Source: Pseudomonas grandcourensis (GTDB lineage Bacteria > Pseudomonadota > Gammaproteobacteria > Pseudomonadales > Pseudomonadaceae). From it: 64,000 nucleotides of DNA. The first letter of the stretch is position 1. Each line of letters opens with the position of its first letter. The stretch spans positions 5,494,501 to 5,558,500 of the forward strand of contig NZ_CP150919.1 in NCBI RefSeq assembly GCF_039909015.1. The letters run 5' to 3'. A program made the translations under genes and the position numbers. Under the pieces are notes generated by a model. That model was not told the origin of the DNA. It did no database searches and was given only the letters and a program-made list of their open reading frames with translations. Positions 19,307 to 28,732 of this stretch are shown piece by piece.

Positions 19307-19322
19307 TACAGTAATTACTGTA
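19307..19322. promoter_or_regulatory. 16-bp perfect palindrome, probable TetR operator
   Basis: TACAGTAATTACTGTA is its own reverse complement. It lies 18 nt upstream of the amidohydrolase ATG and 85 nt upstream of the TetR ATG. The length, symmetry and position suit a TetR-family dimer site that would block both promoters. Confidence 0.65.
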
Positions 19323-19339
19323 ATTTATCTGGAGATTTT

Positions 19340-21280
19340 ATGCGGCTCAAAACAAAACAACACCTGGCGCCTTCCTCCCTCGTATTGCTCTCTGCTCTCG
19401 CTGGATGCAGTCAGACACCAGCCCCGGTCGTCGACAACAGTAACAACACGGTGTACGTCAACGGCCAGATTTATACTCAGGATGCCCAACGCCGCAAGGT
19501 CGAAGCCATCGCCGTTTCGAATGACAAGTTCGTCTACTCCGGTAACCGGGAAGGTGCAGAAAGCTTCATCAGCCAGGGTTATCGCGTGGTTGACCTAGGC
19601 GGCAAGATGGTTCTACCAGGGCTCCACGACAACCACATCCACGTACTCGGCACGGTCCCGCTGGATGTCTGCGACCTCGAAGGCAAGGGTGTGAATCTTG
19701 ATCAACTGGCCAGCAAGGTAAAGGAATGCTTGCCCCGCTACGCCAGTGAACCCGGCGCCTGGCTGAAAATCGATCAGTGGGTTCCCTATGAGAACAATGA
19801 ACCAACCGGCAATTACAAAACCATCCGCCAAACGCTGGATGCAGTCGCTGATGGCCATCCGATCATCCTTTCCGGCGTAGACGGCCACGCAAGTGCCTAC
19901 AATTCGAAAGCCTTGAGCATGGCTCAGGACGATAACGGCAATACCGTTGGCTTCAATGCAAAGACCCTGAAAAAGGGTGGTGTATTTGCCGACCTGGCGC
20001 CCTACGTTAGCCTGGACAGCGGTGTGGTCCGCGACGCGGCCAAGGAAAAAATTCCGGTCGGTAACTTCGACATGTTTGCCCAAGAGGTCGGCGATCCACG
20101 CGGCGAAGCCATTTATGGTGCCATCCTGCCGAAAGTCGCACGAGTCATGGCGCAAAGCGGCATCACCAGTATTCAAGATGCCTGCGCCAACGATTTCATC
20201 CGCGAACAGTTTGTGAAGATGCAACAGCAAAACTTGCTGAACATGCGGATAACTGCCGCCACCTGCTTCATTGCCGACGACTACAAGGGCAAAGTAGATA
20301 TCGCCGGACACCTGAAAAAGGCTCAAGAAGTGCGCGCCGCATTTGCCGACAACCCGCTGATCAAAGCGGATGCGGTGAAAATCTTTGCCGACGGCGTGCT
20401 GGAAGGCGACCCCTTTAGCAAACCGCCGTTCTCACCCAACGCCGGCATGCTGCACAACTATCAGACGCCACACCTCAAGCAGAACGAAGAGACGGGCGCC
20501 GTCACGGTCACGAAGAACAGTGATGACTCGAAGAAAAACGGCATCGTCAATTACAAGGCGCAAGACCTCAAGAATTACGCCATCGCACTCGATGCCGACG
20601 GCTTCAGCATCCATATCCACAGCGTCGGCGACCGAGCCTCCCGCGTTTCGATTGATGCACTGGAAGCAGCTCGTCAGCGCAATGGCGATCAACATATTCC
20701 GCACACCATTGCCCACTTGCAAATGGTCCACCCGGACGACCAAAAGCGGCTCGGCGAACTGGGTGTGTATCTCACTTACACCTACGCCTGGATCAACGTG
20801 CAACCTGAATATGACATGCTGATCACCCCGTTCCTTGAGCAAAGTAAAAAGGGCCAGGACATCAACGACGTGCTCTACAACCCAAAAAGTTACACATGGG
20901 GAGCCGTCTACCCGGTTGGTAGCACAGCTAAAGCCGGCGCTGTACTGGTGGCGGGCAGCGATGCACCCGTCGACTCTCGCGATCCGCGGCCGTTCATGAA
21001 CATCGCGGCGGGCATCACTCGCGCCCTCCCCGGAAAACCTGCCTACAACGCCAAGCAGAGCGCTACGCTAGAACAGATGTTGGACGCCTACACAATCAAT
21101 GGCGCCCGCGCAGTGCGTCAGGAGAAAATCATCGGTTCGATTGAGCCGGGCAAGTCAGCCGACTTTATTGTCCTGGACCGAAACCTGTTCGACTTGGTCC
21201 AACAGAATAAACCTGAACAAATCGCCGAAACCCAAGTGATGCAGACTGTGTTTCGTGGCAAAACGGTCTATAGCCAATAA
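19340..21280 (+). CDS. Amidohydrolase-superfamily lipoprotein (YtcJ-like)
   Basis: A metal-dependent hydrolase of 646 residues, exported as a lipoprotein. The signal peptide ends in the lipobox LAGC, with C23 the lipidated cysteine. The mature part follows the YtcJ/DUF3369-like amidohydrolase plan: VYVNGQIYTQD, GGKMVLPGLHDNHIHV with the metal-binding HxH, IHIHSVGDRA, HTIAHLQMV, and a late GSDAPVDSRDPR carrying the catalytic aspartate. The substrate is unknown. The family includes enzymes acting on amides and N-substituted amino acids. ATG 19340 has GGAG six nucleotides upstream. Controlled, by context, by the divergent TetR gene. It lies inside the insertion splitting the MoxR operon. Confidence 0.88.
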   Translation: MRLKTKQHLAPSSLVLLSALAGCSQTPAPVVDNSNNTVYVNGQIYTQDAQRRKVEAIAVSNDKFVYSGNREGAESFISQGYRVVDLGGKMVLPGLHDNHIHVLGTVPLDVCDLEGKGVNLDQLASKVKECLPRYASEPGAWLKIDQWVPYENNEPTGNYKTIRQTLDAVADGHPIILSGVDGHASAYNSKALSMAQDDNGNTVGFNAKTLKKGGVFADLAPYVSLDSGVVRDAAKEKIPVGNFDMFAQEVGDPRGEAIYGAILPKVARVMAQSGITSIQDACANDFIREQFVKMQQQNLLNMRITAATCFIADDYKGKVDIAGHLKKAQEVRAAFADNPLIKADAVKIFADGVLEGDPFSKPPFSPNAGMLHNYQTPHLKQNEETGAVTVTKNSDDSKKNGIVNYKAQDLKNYAIALDADGFSIHIHSVGDRASRVSIDALEAARQRNGDQHIPHTIAHLQMVHPDDQKRLGELGVYLTYTYAWINVQPEYDMLITPFLEQSKKGQDINDVLYNPKSYTWGAVYPVGSTAKAGAVLVAGSDAPVDSRDPRPFMNIAAGITRALPGKPAYNAKQSATLEQMLDAYTINGARAVRQEKIIGSIEPGKSADFIVLDRNLFDLVQQNKPEQIAETQVMQTVFRGKTVYSQ

Positions 21281-21365
21281 ATCAATTCTGCCTAAGATAA
21301 AAAGAGTCTTTTGCGGCTAATGCCAGCCCGTCAAGGCGTCATGCCTGGCCTTTTGCCGCAAGCAT

Positions 21366-21402
21366 AAAAAATCCGATGTCTGAACCGGCATCGGATTTTT
21401 TT
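21366..21402. terminator. Bidirectional terminator between amidohydrolase and TPR genes
   Basis: AAAAAATCCGATG and CATCGGATTTTTT pair around a 10-nt loop. With A- and T-tracts on both sides it can end both convergent genes. A second weaker pair, TTGCGGC/GCCGCAA, lies just before it at about 21310-21361. Confidence 0.88.
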
Positions 21403-21506
21403 GCGCCTCCCTCGGGCACTGGAACTGACCTGCTGAATCGCCCCTGATTTCGTCGACACCGTGATCGACCGGTTGAATCCACAGCCAGAAGTGGTCACGC
21501 AGAAAC

Positions 21507-22271
21507 TCAACCGCGCACCAGGTAAGCTCCTGACGGAACCCGATGTCGTAGCTTCTTGCATTTGCCGGGTGCAGGCTGATGCCCCGGCGGACGATCAGGA
21601 AACCAGATTCGGCATTTGCCCGGAGGCGGCATCTGGCCGCGAGGAATCTCAACCTCAGCGTACGCCCGCTCTGGCTCGTCATTAGCCATTTGCAATCTTC
21701 CTTCGGACCCGGCTCTGGCAGCCGTCGGCGCATCCGATACCCGATCTGTCTCTGCGCGAGCGAAGTTGCCAGCGTCGCGCCCAGTGTCCGGAGTGGATTG
21801 CTCAACAACGGCCATTTCCGCTTCACGGCGCCTTTGGGTCTCCTGTTCCAGGCCTTTCTGTACAGCGACCAGGTCCTCTTTGGCAATGGGTGGGGTACCC
21901 GAAGCTTGGGCCTGCTGCGCCGCCTGGATCAATTGGAAGTTGCGGTTGCGCAACTCGACGTTGCGACCAACCCGCATGTTCGAGCGCGCAGCCAAGGTTT
22001 CGGCCTGCTGGTATTGCCCCTGCTGAAGACGCAACACACCGAGGTAATGCAGCGTCGCGGGATTGTTTGGCTGGATATGCAGGGCACGCTCCAGCGTCGC
22101 AGCGGCCTGGTCCAGTTGGCCATTTTCATACTGCCGCGAGGCGGTTTCGATCAGGGTGGTTGATGCGCTGTTGCTTTGCGCGGGCACTCTTCGCTCGGCA
22201 GCGACAGAATAAAACGACGCGACTGCGCAGAACACCAGGATGAGTCCCGGCAGAAAACTCTTGGTTGGCAT
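21507..22271 (-). CDS. Secreted tetratricopeptide-repeat protein with C-terminal proline/cysteine motif
   Basis: A 254-residue exported protein. The signal peptide is MPTKSFLPGLILVFCAVASF... with cleavage near SVAA. At least two TPR units follow (ASRQYENGQLDQAAATLERAL; NPATLHYLGVLRLQQGQYQQAET). The middle is charged and probably coiled. The tail holds two copies of a PPGKC-type motif (GQMPPPGKCRIWFPDRPPGH and PAPGKCKK) followed by VPSGAYLV. I have seen this tail in other envelope proteins of Gram-negatives, but I know no function. The frame begins 47 codons earlier. The start at 22271 is chosen because it gives a proper signal peptide, though its ribosome-binding site is poor. Confidence 0.65.
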   Translation of the reverse strand: MPTKSFLPGLILVFCAVASFYSVAAERRVPAQSNSASTTLIETASRQYENGQLDQAAATLERALHIQPNNPATLHYLGVLRLQQGQYQQAETLAARSNMRVGRNVELRNRNFQLIQAAQQAQASGTPPIAKEDLVAVQKGLEQETQRRREAEMAVVEQSTPDTGRDAGNFARAETDRVSDAPTAARAGSEGRLQMANDEPERAYAEVEIPRGQMPPPGKCRIWFPDRPPGHQPAPGKCKKLRHRVPSGAYLVRG

Positions 22272-22743
22272 GAGGGGGCGGACTCGACTGAACTCGGACG
22301 GCAGTGCCATAAAACAGACCACAGCGCTGCTCGGCATTTCCGATACAGGGCCGCTATTGACCTGGCCAATACCCCGAAGTTCCTGCTGCAACGGCCGTTG
22401 CACCAGTATCATTTTTTACCACCCCAACATCTAAGCATTATCTGTTGCGGTCCTTCACGCAGGGCAGAAAACGGCCATGTGTAGTCATTAACAGTTGCCA
22501 TGTAACCAGCATAAAAAGGGACAGACCACGGCTTCAGGTAAATGCCGAGACGTCGTGATCTGTTCCCTGCTTCCGCGCGGCCGTTTTCTATGTCCGGCAC
22601 AACTACCCTGACATCGGTGGGCCTATACTTTAAGGATCGGCACACTCGATGTGGCATGCAGTCGTGTTTGATATATGGGGGACGCGTCGAGCGACCGTTC
22701 ACGCAGGCCACGGCCTGCCTTCGTCGTTGGGAGGAAAACATTC
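22272..22743. other. Non-coding 472-bp stretch with nested inverted repeats
   Basis: No convincing gene. It contains the nested inverted repeats at 22466-22589 described separately. Just upstream of the DUF1059 gene there is CCTATACTTTAAGG, which may hold a weak promoter. The rest shows nothing I recognise. Confidence 0.5.
22466..22589. repeat. Nested inverted repeats, possible small non-autonomous element
   Basis: The outer arms AGAAAACGGCC (22466-22476) and GGCCGTTTTCT (22579-22589) are perfect inverted repeats. Inside, GGGACAGACCACG (22518-22530) pairs with CGTGATCTGTTCCC (22554-22567) with one bulge and one G-U pair. The inner hairpin resembles GGGACAGA/TCTGTCCC repeats that I recall as frequent in Pseudomonas intergenic DNA. 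Confidence 0.5.
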
Positions 22744-22956
22744 ATGGCGCGTAAATACATCGACTGCCGCGAGTTTCCGAGCGATTCCCACTGCTCAATC
22801 GCACTGTCCGCAGACTCTGAACACGAACTGCTCGAGGCCGCCGCGCAGCACGCGGTCAGTGTTCACAAGCACACCGACTCACCAGAACTACGTGCTCAAC
22901 TGAAGATGATGTTTCACGACGGAACCCCGCCTGTTGAAGCACCGCGTCCTGCTTAG
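22744..22956 (+). CDS. DUF1059 family small protein
   Basis: A 70-residue soluble protein matching DUF1059. It opens MARKYIDCREFPSDSHCSIA, continues ADSEHELLEAAAQHAVSVH and ends after MMFHDGTPPVEAP. The two conserved cysteines (C8 and C17) and the histidine cluster are present, so metal binding is possible but unproven. GGAGG lies nine nucleotides before the ATG. It is the last gene inside the insertion before the MoxR gene. Function unknown. Confidence 0.8.
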   Translation: MARKYIDCREFPSDSHCSIALSADSEHELLEAAAQHAVSVHKHTDSPELRAQLKMMFHDGTPPVEAPRPA

Positions 22957-23546
22957 CACCCAAGGGTTCAGAGGAGTGATTGTCATCGATAACTACCTAC
23001 GGGGCTCATTTCAATGAGTTCCGCAGGCCTGTGAACAATTTTTTAGCCTGGCACAAACTGAATTTTCCGGGCTTCGCTCGACCATTTACCTTATGACGAT
23101 TGCCACCCTGTTTTTCGTCGAGCGCTGGTCTTTTTGTGCGAGGTCTTGGAAGCGCGTGGGCACTTGATGGACAAGCATCTTTGATTCAACTGCCGAACGA
23201 CTGCTCCTGGTTGTTCTCTGCCGATCATGGCGACAAAGCCCCCTACTCAAATTCGATGCAAACAGCTGGTCAAATCAGTGCAGTTACCCAACGAAAGCTC
23301 TACCACCCAAACTGGATTTTCTTCGGTTATGTAATCGATTCTGAAATCGCGTGCCCGCAGACCGTCATAGACTAACCTCCACCTCTGACGAACGCTCGGA
23401 TGAGGGGTTGCCACAGGATTGCAATGAGGCAGATTGGCAGTCACTCACTCATTCCACGCAAAAAAAACGCGAAAAAGTTAGATTAGGTAAGTGACTGAAT
23501 TATGGAAGATAAAACACATGTAACTGATAGCAAGGCTCCAGACCCC
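22957..23546. other. 590-bp intergenic stretch before moxR
   Basis: Only short frames without ribosome-binding sites or similarity are present. It includes the right-hand 13-bp repeat (23471-23483) preceded by an A-tract. This is the right margin of the insertion and must now supply the promoter for the MoxR and DUF58 genes. No clear -35/-10 was identified. Confidence 0.5.
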
Positions 23547-24548
23547 ATGAGTCAACCGATCGAACCGGACGCACCGAGCCATGCCGCTCAACAGCGCCGG
23601 CGTGCCGGCAATCTGGCCCGGGCCGTACGCAAGGAACTGCAAAAGGCAGTGATTGGCCAGGACAGCGTGATCGACGACGTCCTGACGGCACTGATCGCCG
23701 GCGGCCACGTGTTGCTCGAAGGCGTGCCGGGGCTGGGCAAGACCCTGTTGGTTCGCGCCCTCGCCCGCTGCTTCGGCGGTGAGTTCGCCCGCATCCAGTT
23801 CACCCCCGACCTGATGCCCAGCGACGTCACCGGGCATGCCGTGTATGACTTGCAGACCGAGAAATTCAAACTGCGCAAGGGGCCATTGTTCACCAACCTG
23901 CTACTGGCCGACGAGATCAACCGTGCCCCGGCGAAAACCCAGGCCGCGCTGCTCGAAGCCATGCAGGAACGGCAAGTCACCCTCGAAGGCCAGCCATTGC
24001 CGATTGCGCAACCGTTCATGGTGCTCGCCACGCAAAACCCGATCGAACAGGAAGGCACTTACCCCTTGCCGGAGGCTGAACTGGACCGCTTCATGCTCAA
24101 GGTGCGCATGGATTACCCCGACGCCGGGCAAGAGCTGGACATGGTGCGTCAGGTCAGCCGCTCGACCCGGGCCGACATGCTCGATGTCCAACCGATGCGT
24201 ACGTTGCTCCAGGCCAGGGATGTACTGGCCCTGCAACGCATCGCCAGCGATCTGGTCCTGGACGATCAGGTGCTCGATTACGCCGTGCGGCTAGCCCGCT
24301 CCACCCGCAACTGGCCCGGTTTGATCCTCGGTGCCGGCCCACGCGCATCCATCGCGCTGGTGCGCTGTGCCCGGGCTCGTGCGCTGCTGCGCGGCGGTGA
24401 GTTCGTGATTCCGGATGACATCAAAGGCTGCGCCCTGGCCGTGCTGCGCCATCGCGTGCGCATCGCCCCGGAGCTGGACATCGAGGGCCTGGATGTCGAT
24501 CAGGTGCTCCAGCAGATGCTCGACCAAGTGTCGGCGCCGCGTCTGTGA
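23547..24548 (+). CDS. MoxR-family AAA+ ATPase
   Basis: A chaperone-like AAA+ ATPase of 333 residues that acts with partner proteins (usually vWA or DUF58) to mature or activate complexes. Walker A GVPGLGKT is at 59-66, Walker B is LLADEINRAPAKTQ, sensor 1 is ATQNPIEQEGTYPLPEAELD, and the C-terminal lid follows. The ATG at 23547 (MSQPIEPDAP) matches the family start. An earlier in-frame ATG at 23502 gives 15 extra residues, probably derived from the inserted DNA. Its GTGA junction couples it to the DUF58 gene. It is cut off from its usual upstream partners by 5.4 kb. Confidence 0.92.
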   Translation: MSQPIEPDAPSHAAQQRRRAGNLARAVRKELQKAVIGQDSVIDDVLTALIAGGHVLLEGVPGLGKTLLVRALARCFGGEFARIQFTPDLMPSDVTGHAVYDLQTEKFKLRKGPLFTNLLLADEINRAPAKTQAALLEAMQERQVTLEGQPLPIAQPFMVLATQNPIEQEGTYPLPEAELDRFMLKVRMDYPDAGQELDMVRQVSRSTRADMLDVQPMRTLLQARDVLALQRIASDLVLDDQVLDYAVRLARSTRNWPGLILGAGPRASIALVRCARARALLRGGEFVIPDDIKGCALAVLRHRVRIAPELDIEGLDVDQVLQQMLDQVSAPRL

Positions 24549-25873
24549 AACCCTCGCGCCTGATGCTCGCCTGGCTGTTGATCCTGCTGGCCTGCACCAT
24601 TGTGTCGGGCACATTGCGGGCATTGGAGTTCGCGGTTCCGGCAAATCTCATGGCGATCAACTGGGGGTTGCTCCTGGCGCTGCTGGCCCTGGCCATCCTC
24701 GATGTCATTCGCCTCAAGCGCCTGCCTTCGCCCCGACTGAAACGCCAGATACCCGGCAGCCTTGCGCTGGGTCGATGGAGCGAGGTGCAACTGACGGTCG
24801 AACACGACTTTGCACAACCGATGAACGTACAAGTCTTCGACCATGTGCCGCAGGGCCTTAGCTTCGAAAACCTGCCGCTGACGGTCGAGCTGCAACCCGG
24901 CCAGCACAGCCTGGCCGGTTATCGCCTGCGCCCGCTCAAGCGCGGCCACTTCAGCTTCGAACGCTGCGAAATCGACCTGCCAAGCCCCTTGGGGCTCTGG
25001 ACGGACAGGCGCTTGCTCGACCTGCCCGACGCCACCCGCGTCTATCCTGACTTCGCCCGTTTATATGAAGGGCAATTGCTGGCGGTGGACAACTGGCTCA
25101 GCCAGCTTGGCGTCCGCCAGAAACAACGAAGGGGCCTGGGCCTGGAATTCCATCAATTGCGCGAATTTCGCGAGGGCGACAGCCTGCGCCAGATCGACTG
25201 GAAAGCCACCGCCCGCCAGCGCACGCCGATTGCCCGGGAGTATCAGGACGAACGCGATCAGCAGATCATCTTCATGCTCGACTGCGGCCGGCACATGCGC
25301 AGCCAGGATGATGAGCTGTCGCACTTCGATCACGCCCTCAACGCCTGCCTGTTGCTCAGCTACGTGGCGCTACGTCAGGGCGACGCGGTGGGCCTGAGTA
25401 CCTTTGCCAGCGAACAGCCGCGCTACCTCGCGCCGGTAAAAGGCACCAGCCATCTCAACACCCTGCTCAATACCGTTTATGACTTGAACAGCAGCCAACG
25501 CAGCGCCGACTATCAAGCCGCGGCCACGCAACTGCTGGCACGGCAAAAACGCCGGGCTCTGGTGGTGTTGGTGACCAACCTGCGCGAAGAGGACGACGAT
25601 GAACTGCTTCCGGCCGTCCACCGTTTGAGCCGGCAGCATCAGGTGCTGGTCGCGAGCCTGCGCGAAGACGTGCTTGATACCCTGCGTCAGTCACCGGTGC
25701 AGACTTTGCCCGAAGCGCTGGCCTATTGCGGGACCGTGGATTACCTGAATGCACGCGCTGAGCTCCATGAGCGTTTGAACGCTCATGGAGTGTTGGTGAT
25801 GGACGCGCGGCCCGGCGAGTTGGGGGCAGAGTTGGTGACTCGGTACCTGGGCTGGAAAAGAACCGGACCCTGA
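24545..25873 (+). CDS. DUF58 protein, MoxR partner
   Basis: A 442-residue membrane-anchored protein. Two hydrophobic helices lie at the N-terminus (LMLAWLLILLACTIV; LMAINWGLLLALLALAIL). A beta-rich middle follows, then the DUF58 signature REFREGDSLRQIDWKATARQ. A vWA-like domain comes next, in which the MIDAS position reads MLDCGRHMRS, weaker than the usual DxSxS, so metal binding may be lost. The GTG start overlaps the MoxR stop. It is the usual partner of MoxR ATPases. The client is unknown. Confidence 0.88.
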   Translation: MKPSRLMLAWLLILLACTIVSGTLRALEFAVPANLMAINWGLLLALLALAILDVIRLKRLPSPRLKRQIPGSLALGRWSEVQLTVEHDFAQPMNVQVFDHVPQGLSFENLPLTVELQPGQHSLAGYRLRPLKRGHFSFERCEIDLPSPLGLWTDRRLLDLPDATRVYPDFARLYEGQLLAVDNWLSQLGVRQKQRRGLGLEFHQLREFREGDSLRQIDWKATARQRTPIAREYQDERDQQIIFMLDCGRHMRSQDDELSHFDHALNACLLLSYVALRQGDAVGLSTFASEQPRYLAPVKGTSHLNTLLNTVYDLNSSQRSADYQAAATQLLARQKRRALVVLVTNLREEDDDELLPAVHRLSRQHQVLVASLREDVLDTLRQSPVQTLPEALAYCGTVDYLNARAELHERLNAHGVLVMDARPGELGAELVTRYLGWKRTGP

Positions 25874-25910
25874 GCCTGGGCAATCACTCACAGTCGGTTT
25901 CCCGGTGACC

Positions 25911-26270
25911 TCAAGCCGAAGCCGGCAGCGGCAGAAAACTGAAGTACTGCTTCAACGCCTCCACCAGTTGCCCATATTCCGGTGGTGCCCGTTGCAGGCT
26001 GAACCCGGCGTCGTAATGTTGGGGGGTCGCGTCTTCGTGGCACCACAGGCAACAGGCCTGCAGGTCGATGTTCCGCTGGCCACCTTCGCTGGCGGGAATT
26101 TTCAGGCGCAGGTTGAAGTCCGCGCCGATCATCATCGGTAGCTGGCTGATCAGCATCAGCCCGTCTTCGGAGACATTGCCCAGGTAGCCGATGGGTTTAC
26201 CGGTGATGCCGTTGAACACTTTCAGGAAGTACGGCAGTTGATGCCGCTCGATTCGGCGGTCGGTGAACAT
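25911..26270 (-). CDS. PilZ-domain protein
   Basis: A 119-residue single-domain PilZ protein, likely a cyclic-di-GMP receptor. It opens MFTDRRIERHQLPYFLK with the RxxxR-type arginines at 5-9. The second binding motif is NVSEDG at about residue 33. The fold continues through MMIGADFNLRLKIP and YDAGFSLQ. The ATG at 26270 was preferred over an in-frame TTG two codons upstream. It lies convergent with the DUF58 gene. A diguanylate cyclase is encoded about 6 kb away, but no direct operon link exists. Confidence 0.88.
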   Translation of the reverse strand: MFTDRRIERHQLPYFLKVFNGITGKPIGYLGNVSEDGLMLISQLPMMIGADFNLRLKIPASEGGQRNIDLQACCLWCHEDATPQHYDAGFSLQRAPPEYGQLVEALKQYFSFLPLPASA

Positions 26271-26501
26271 GTGCAATTTCGCTATGCAAGGCTCTTAAGC
26301 AGAGCCGCACTACTGCTTCGGAACGGGTACGCATAAGTCTTGCCCGCTCTCCCCGCTTCCGGTGCGCCAGTCCTTGTAGCGCTGAGTCCTGCTTGTGCCG
26401 GTCACAGGTGTTGCCCCGGTTCAGAGGCAAGGCTCTAAAACCGGTTCATTGGACTATAGCTCACCACCGCCGGGGAGCCAGCGACCGGAGGGTTACGGCC
26501 G

Positions 26502-26885
26502 TCAGAACTGCGTCGGTTTTGCCGCGGCGGCACTGCGCGTCGGGTAGTGGCCAAGGCTCTGCAGGGTTTCGATGCGGGCACGGGAGCGGTAGGCATATTC
26601 GCTTTGTGGATAAGACGCCATGATGAACTGATACGTTTGAACCGCATCGACGTACATCTTCTGCCGCTCCAGGCACAGGCCGCGCATCATCGACACTTCT
26701 GGCCACACATAAGGGCGCGCCCGGCTGTCGCGCTCGACCTTGGACAGCTCGAGCATCACCTGCTCGCAATTGCCCCGGTCATAGGCGCTGTAGGCATTGT
26801 TCAAATGATGGTTCATCGCCCAACGGGTACAACCGGTGACGCTGAGGGCGCTGATGGCAAGGGCGGCAATGAGAACGAAACGCAT
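26502..26885 (-). CDS. Small TPR-type lipoprotein
   Basis: A 127-residue outer-membrane-type lipoprotein. The signal peptide MRFVLIAALAISALSVTGC has its lipobox cysteine at 19. The mature part has helical repeats like TPR or Sel1 units (LNNAYSAYDRGNCEQVMLEL; GLCLERQKMYVDAVQTYQFI), so it probably works in protein contacts at the envelope. GGAG precedes the ATG at 26885. The frame is open upstream but lacks a signal sequence there. It is divergent from the pyruvate kinase gene. No specific function is known to me. Confidence 0.75.
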   Translation of the reverse strand: MRFVLIAALAISALSVTGCTRWAMNHHLNNAYSAYDRGNCEQVMLELSKVERDSRARPYVWPEVSMMRGLCLERQKMYVDAVQTYQFIMASYPQSEYAYRSRARIETLQSLGHYPTRSAAAAKPTQF

Positions 26886-27058
26886 GGGGAAATCTCCTGT
26901 CTTGAACGCTGTATCGACCCATGGTCGGAAATCTTCAGGCTGCCGGGACGCAAAGTTGCAGGGTTCAATAAAGAAAGAAATAAGTAGTGCAAACGAACAA
27001 TGACTACAACTTCGGAGCATAGTAGCCTCACTCAGCGCTTGAACTCAGGAGTCTTTGC

Positions 27059-28510
<1,452 letters not shown>

Positions 28511-28531
28511 GTGACCGGTTGTTCGAAAAAC

Positions 28532-28565
28532 AAAAGCCCCGCCATGTGAATGGCGGGGCTTTTTG
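28532..28565 (+). terminator. Rho-independent terminator of pyruvate kinase
   Basis: The stem AAAAGCCCCGCCAT/ATGGCGGGGCTTTTT lies 22 nt after the stop codon. Confidence 0.92.
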
Positions 28566-28732
28566 CTTCCTGCGCTCCGACCGTTGGTCGAACCTGTAAT
28601 TTCTGACAGTAGCCAATCTGCCCTCATTGCCTGCTAATTCGACCTGGCAACACCTACCCATTCAACTCCGATCGCAGGCTGAGCGTAAATTGCAGTTGGC
28701 TTGGCATTGGGTCGTTAAACGGCGGTGCAGAC

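Noticed and set aside
23100..23375. A 91-codon frame before moxR
   Set aside because: No ribosome-binding site, no similarity recognised, and it lies in a low-coding stretch. Left as intergenic.
24545..25873. DUF58 read as a functional vWA metal-binding protein
   Set aside because: The MIDAS position reads LDCGRHM rather than DxSxS, so metal-dependent adhesion should not be claimed.
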